Assembly (NCBI GenBank): GCA_945645715.1
Contig: CALZFJ010000082.1
Span: forward strand, 1-7,912
Reading direction: 5' to 3'
Length of the DNA stretch: 7,912 nt
From: an uncultured Prevotellaceae bacterium
Lineage (GTDB): Bacteria > Bacteroidota > Bacteroidia > Bacteroidales > Muribaculaceae
Position numbers and translations under genes: made by a program. Of the stretch, positions 6,139 through 7,912 are shown in pieces (positions within the stretch are counted from its first letter, which is position 1; each line of letters starts with the position of its first letter). Under the pieces are notes generated by a model, which did not search any database, was not told the origin of the DNA, and worked only from the letters and a program-made list of their open reading frames with translations.

Positions 6139-7335
6139 ATGAGTAAAGTATTGATTATTGGAGCGGGAGGCGTTGGCACAGTGGTCGCCCACAAGTGTGC
6201 ACAGAATCCCGATGTTTTCAACGAGATAGTGATTGCTTCGCGCACGCAGAGCAAGTGTGATGCCGTGGCTCGTGCCATCGGCAAGCCAAACATTGTCACC
6301 GACCACGTCGATGCCGACAGTGTGCCCGAGCTTGTTGCTCTCTTCAAGAAGCACAAGCCCGACATCGTTATCAATGTGGCTCTGCCCTACCAGGACCTCA
6401 CTATCATGGACGCCTGCCTTGAGTGTGGCGTGAACTACCTCGACACCGCTAACTATGAGCCTAAGGACGTGGCTCACTTTGAGTATAGTTGGCAGTGGGC
6501 TTATCGCGAGCGCTTCGAGAAAGCCGGTCTCACGGCTATCCTCGGCTGCGGCTTCGACCCGGGCGTATCGGGTGTATATACTGCCTACGCCGCAAAGCAC
6601 CACTTCAAGGAGATGCATTACCTCGACATCGTGGACTGCAATGCCGGTAACCACCACAAAGCGTTTGCCACCAACTTTAATCCCGAAATCAACATTCGCG
6701 AAATCACCCAGAACGGCCGCTACTATGAGGACGGAAAGTGGGTCACCACCGGCCCGCTCGAAATTCACAAGTCGCTCACCTATCCCAATATCGGCCCGCG
6801 CGACAGCTATCTGCTCTACCACGAGGAGCTTGAATCGCTCGTGCTCAACTATCCTACCATCAAGCGTGCCCGCTTCTGGATGACTTTCGGACAGGAATAT
6901 CTCACTCACCTGCGCGTAATCCAGAATATCGGCATGGCTCGCATCGACGAGGTGGACTACAACGGCGTGAAGATTGTGCCGCTGCAGTTCCTCAAGGCTG
7001 TGCTGCCTAACCCGCAGGACCTTGGCGAGAACTACGAGGGCGAGACGAGCATCGGCTGCCGCATCAGCGGTATCGGCAAGGACGGAAAGCCTCTCACCTA
7101 CTACATCTACAACAACTGCAGCCACCAAGCTGCCTACAAGGAGACCGGCATGCAGGCTGTGAGCTACACCACCGGCGTTCCTGCCATGACGGGTGCCATG
7201 ATGTTCCTCAAAGGGCTGTGGGTGAAGCCGGGTGTGCACAATGTGGAGGAGTTCGACCCCGATCCATTCCTCGACGTGCTCAACAAGCAGGGTCTGCCAT
7301 GGCACGAAATCATCGGCGGCGACCTGGAGCTGTAA
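6139..7335 (+). CDS. Carboxynorspermidine/carboxyspermidine dehydrogenase (saccharopine dehydrogenase family)
   Basis: The 398-residue protein matches the Bacteroides enzyme in length and, from memory, along its whole sequence. It condenses L-aspartate semialdehyde with putrescine or 1,3-diaminopropane and reduces the product with NADPH to carboxyspermidine or carboxynorspermidine. This is the first step of the alternative polyamine route, in the cytoplasm; a decarboxylase (NspC type) completes it but is not in the window. The N-terminus is a Rossmann fold with the dinucleotide-binding GAGGVG at residues 8-13. Conserved blocks follow: INVALPYQDLTIMDACLE, the ILGCGFDPGVSG loop, DIVDCNAGNHHKAFATN, the RARFWMTFGQEYLTHLRV stretch, and YTTGVPAMTGAMM near the C-terminus. 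The frame is open from an ATG at 6064, but the -7 promoter box at 6099-6106 lies between the two ATGs, and homologues begin at M-S/G-K-V-L-I-I-G-A-G-G. I therefore start it at 6139. It is complete and probably co-transcribed with the recombinase that follows. Confidence 0.93.
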   Translation: MSKVLIIGAGGVGTVVAHKCAQNPDVFNEIVIASRTQSKCDAVARAIGKPNIVTDHVDADSVPELVALFKKHKPDIVINVALPYQDLTIMDACLECGVNYLDTANYEPKDVAHFEYSWQWAYRERFEKAGLTAILGCGFDPGVSGVYTAYAAKHHFKEMHYLDIVDCNAGNHHKAFATNFNPEINIREITQNGRYYEDGKWVTTGPLEIHKSLTYPNIGPRDSYLLYHEELESLVLNYPTIKRARFWMTFGQEYLTHLRVIQNIGMARIDEVDYNGVKIVPLQFLKAVLPNPQDLGENYEGETSIGCRISGIGKDGKPLTYYIYNNCSHQAAYKETGMQAVSYTTGVPAMTGAMMFLKGLWVKPGVHNVEEFDPDPFLDVLNKQGLPWHEIIGGDLEL

Positions 7336-7344
7336 TATCAATTT

Positions 7345-7912
7345 ATGAGAACCATCACCGACATTAGTAAGGTAATAGAGCAATTTGCTGCGTATCTCGG
7401 AGTGCAGAAGGGTCTGCAACCGAATACGCAGCAATGCTATTGCACCGACGTGCAAAAACTCGTGGACTTCTGTGCCGACATCGGTGTGGCTGTGGAGTCG
7501 GTCACACCCGACCATCTACACCAATTCGTCTGTACGTTGCACGACGTGGGTATCCACCCCCGCTCTCAGGCTCGTATCATTTCGGGCATAAAGAGCTTCT
7601 ATAAATTCCTGAAAATGGAGGGATATATCGAAGCCGACCCTACGCGCCTCATCGAGTCGCCCCGACTCGGGCGCAAGCTCCCCACCGTGCTCACTATCGA
7701 CGAAATCGACCGCATGGTGGCTGTCATCGACTCCTCGAAGCCCGAGGGCGTGCGCAACCGCGCCATCATCGAGACGCTCTATGGCTGCGGACTCCGTGTG
7801 AGCGAACTTGTAGGGCTGCAGATGTCGCACATCTACGCCGAGGAGGGCTTTGTGACGGTTATCGGCAAGGGCGACAAGCAACGCATTGTGCCTATTTCGC
7901 CCGTCGCTCTCG
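7345..7912 (+). CDS. xerD: XerD-type site-specific tyrosine recombinase, N-terminal part, truncated at right edge
   Basis: The frame runs 189 codons from ATG 7345 to the window end. Residues 1-100 are the helical SAM-like core-binding domain (VIEQFAAYLGVQKGLQPNT, then SGIKSFYKFL...GYIEADPT). The LPTVLTIDEIDRM segment (112-124) opens the catalytic domain. Catalytic Arg151 is seen in GCGLRVSEL and the beta-hairpin Lys175 in GKGDKQRIVP, both at positions close to those of E. coli XerD. The remaining HxxR, second His/Trp and nucleophilic Tyr lie outside the window; about 110 residues are missing. The protein resolves chromosome dimers at dif together with a partner Xer protein. The gene starts 9 bases after the dehydrogenase stop with no promoter between. 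No integrase N-terminal arm or phage genes accompany it, so a housekeeping XerD is more likely than a mobile-element integrase, though some uncertainty between XerC and XerD remains. Confidence 0.9.
   Translation, partial: MRTITDISKVIEQFAAYLGVQKGLQPNTQQCYCTDVQKLVDFCADIGVAVESVTPDHLHQFVCTLHDVGIHPRSQARIISGIKSFYKFLKMEGYIEADPTRLIESPRLGRKLPTVLTIDEIDRMVAVIDSSKPEGVRNRAIIETLYGCGLRVSELVGLQMSHIYAEEGFVTVIGKGDKQRIVPISPVAL

Noticed and set aside
6124..7515. Minus-strand open frame of 463 codons
   Set aside because: It is antisense to the well-conserved carboxynorspermidine dehydrogenase and runs into xerD. Its composition is that of a complementary shadow frame.
7345..7912. Recombinase as a sign of a mobile element or invertible promoter
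   Set aside because: No other mobile-element genes, attachment repeats or invertible inverted repeats are seen nearby. The sequence and its close spacing to a housekeeping gene fit chromosomal XerD.

Overview
The window looks like chromosomal DNA of an anaerobic gut Bacteroidales, most likely a Muribaculaceae-type organism. Three things point there. The clearest promoter elements fit the Bacteroidetes -7 consensus TAnnTTTG. The polyamine gene closely resembles the Bacteroides carboxynorspermidine dehydrogenase. Two large secreted proteins end in a C-terminal motif (V-Y-N/D-A-Q-G ... G-L/F-Y-I-I/V) that resembles the sorting domains of type IX secretion cargo. The species assignment is inference; no rRNA or other marker gene is present.

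Layout. Positions 1-1650 (minus strand) hold the N-terminal 550 codons of a secreted S8 (subtilisin-like) serine peptidase that runs off the left edge before its catalytic serine. Positions 1651-1963 carry no gene but contain a strong hairpin terminator for the next gene. Positions 1964-3814 and 4168-6039 (both minus) hold two paralogous secreted repeat proteins of 616 and 623 residues, here called B and C. I do not recognise a named family for them. The 353 bases between them carry a promoter and a long, possibly structured leader with a small upstream reading frame in front of B. At about 6040-6138 a short divergent promoter region separates C from the plus-strand pair: carboxynorspermidine dehydrogenase (6139-7335), then after 9 bases the start of a XerD-type tyrosine recombinase (7345 to the right edge, truncated).

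How it fits together. The left three quarters is a same-strand block of exported proteins (protease, B, C), probably surface or secreted factors. The right quarter is housekeeping: polyamine (spermidine/norspermidine) synthesis and chromosome dimer resolution, probably co-transcribed. The most interesting part is the B/C pair. They share one architecture but differ strongly in base composition and codon choice. B uses codons typical of abundant Bacteroidales proteins and has its own promoter, long leader and terminator. C has GC-rich, unselected codons and a short leader. This suggests one highly expressed and one low-level or conditional copy of the same kind of surface protein.
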